In this document: positions 30,938 through 31,664 of the stretch, piece by piece | Numbering within the stretch: position 1 is the stretch's first letter | Layout: every line of letters begins with the position of its first letter | NCBI GenBank assembly: GCA_030141605.1 | Contig: JAQGDQ010000523.1 | Location: 122,464 to 154,127 of the forward strand | DNA: 31,664 nucleotides | DNA from: Tubiluchus corallicola | Taxonomy: Eukaryota; Priapulida; Priapulimorpha; Priapulimorphida; Tubiluchidae | Direction of reading: 5' to 3' | The notes under the pieces: generated by a model | Seen by the model: the letters and a program-made list of their open reading frames with translations, nothing else | What the model was told of the DNA's origin: nothing | The model's database searches: none | Position numbers and translations under genes: made by a program

Positions 30938-31404
30938 CAGGAAACTATAAACTTGTTTATAAACAAAAGAATCCATTTCCTGTCCAGAATGGCTTCAAAT
31001 AGCAACACTTAATCTACCTCTTGAAAGTGTGTTCAACTAAGTGACCAGTGGGTGGGATGAACTTCTTGACCCTTATCAACAAAATGCATCTTTGCTTCTT
31101 ATATCAGCATTAGCATTCTATTTGTTTTTACGAGTGTCATGGCGCACCTTGTTTATAGATGAGAAAAAAATTGCAATGTATATTATAATATCTACATAAT
31201 TATTCACAATAGATGATAAAGATTTACACACCATCTGCATTGCAGGAGTTTATATATAGACCTTTATCAAGACTTATTAAGAGTCCTAAAATTCGCCAGC
31301 TACCATGGTCATAAGATACCATCGCCCGTAATGTTTCAAGGGTAAATAACACTTGTATTTTTAGGAATTCACAACTACACTATTTAAAATAATATTAGCA
31401 TAAA
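30938..31404. other. Non-coding stretch, nothing recognised
   Basis: Mixed AT-rich sequence between the long-TIR element and the final dispersed repeat copy. Confidence 0.45.
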
Positions 31405-31664
31405 GCACAAGAAAACACTCTTTATAAAAAAAGTTTAAAAATTCGTCTTGAATTTTTGTATCCCTTACATGTTGTCTCGTCACATATAGAGCTTGCACTA
31501 GGTAACGCTGTATAAAACTTGTAAATTTATAACGACAACTGTTAGGCGCAGCCATTTTAACAGTAAGTCGTTTGAAAAAAGTTTACATAACATCGCGTAG
31601 AAGTAGAAAAATAATCAGAGCATTCGTAGCACACTCTTCGCTATCTGTGCAAAAGTTAAAATTA
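31405..31664 (+). repeat. Unclassified dispersed repeat, copy 4, cut by the window end
   Basis: It carries gaaaacactctttataaa, cttgaatttttgtatccctt, aacgctgtataaaactt, taggcgcagccattttaaca, aataatcagagcat and cgtagcacactcttcgct, in the same order as copies 1-3. It is the longest copy seen and may extend beyond the window. Confidence 0.85.

Overview
The window looks like nuclear DNA from a metazoan, most likely an invertebrate whose phylum I cannot fix. It is AT-rich, gene-poor and intron-rich, with canonical GT-AG splice sites, many microsatellites and a dense mix of transposon types. There is no bacterial-style gene packing. Most open frames in the window are translations of simple repeats.

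Host gene. The best-supported cellular gene lies on the minus strand. Three exons can be read with phase-compatible splice junctions: 20055-19839 (first part of a MAM domain), 3890-3757 (C-terminal part of the same MAM domain) and 3008-2868 (a complete six-cysteine LDL-receptor class A module). Together they look like part of a MALRD1-like extracellular mosaic protein. The intron that splits the MAM domain is about 16 kb and holds most of the mobile DNA in the window. A second, weaker exon candidate lies on the plus strand at 27087-27290.

Layout. 1-262: 34-bp minisatellite cut by the window edge. 1210-1430: palindromic MITE-like element. 2125-2760: degenerate tandem repeat of about 50 bp. 2868-3890: LDLa and MAM exons. 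7098-11916: a non-LTR retrotransposon (LINE) between two (TC)n tracts, with intact ORF1 and ORF2 broken by one stop and one frameshift. 12711-17395: copies of an unclassified dispersed repeat, a foldback element with a 5-bp target duplication (13410-13758), a long palindrome (14760-15050), and an inverted copy of the sequence just upstream of the LINE (16514-16667). 18653-18982: compound trinucleotide array. 19839-20055: first MAM exon. 20292-21070: minus-strand LINE 3' end with a nested hairpin. 23831-24520: 38-bp minisatellite of 18 units. 24648-25145: 5S-rRNA-headed SINE with a 12-bp target duplication. 26290-26533: hAT-type MITE with a perfect 8-bp target duplication. 27754-28160: compound (ATT)n array. 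29716-30932: element with roughly 70-bp inverted termini enclosing (TA)n and (GAT)n/(GAC)n arrays. 31405-31664: another copy of the dispersed repeat, cut by the window end.

Only the three minus-strand exons demonstrably belong to one gene. The rest is a record of at least six kinds of mobile element, several with target duplications that fix their exact ends. No sequence search was possible, so family names rest on motifs and structure read by eye.
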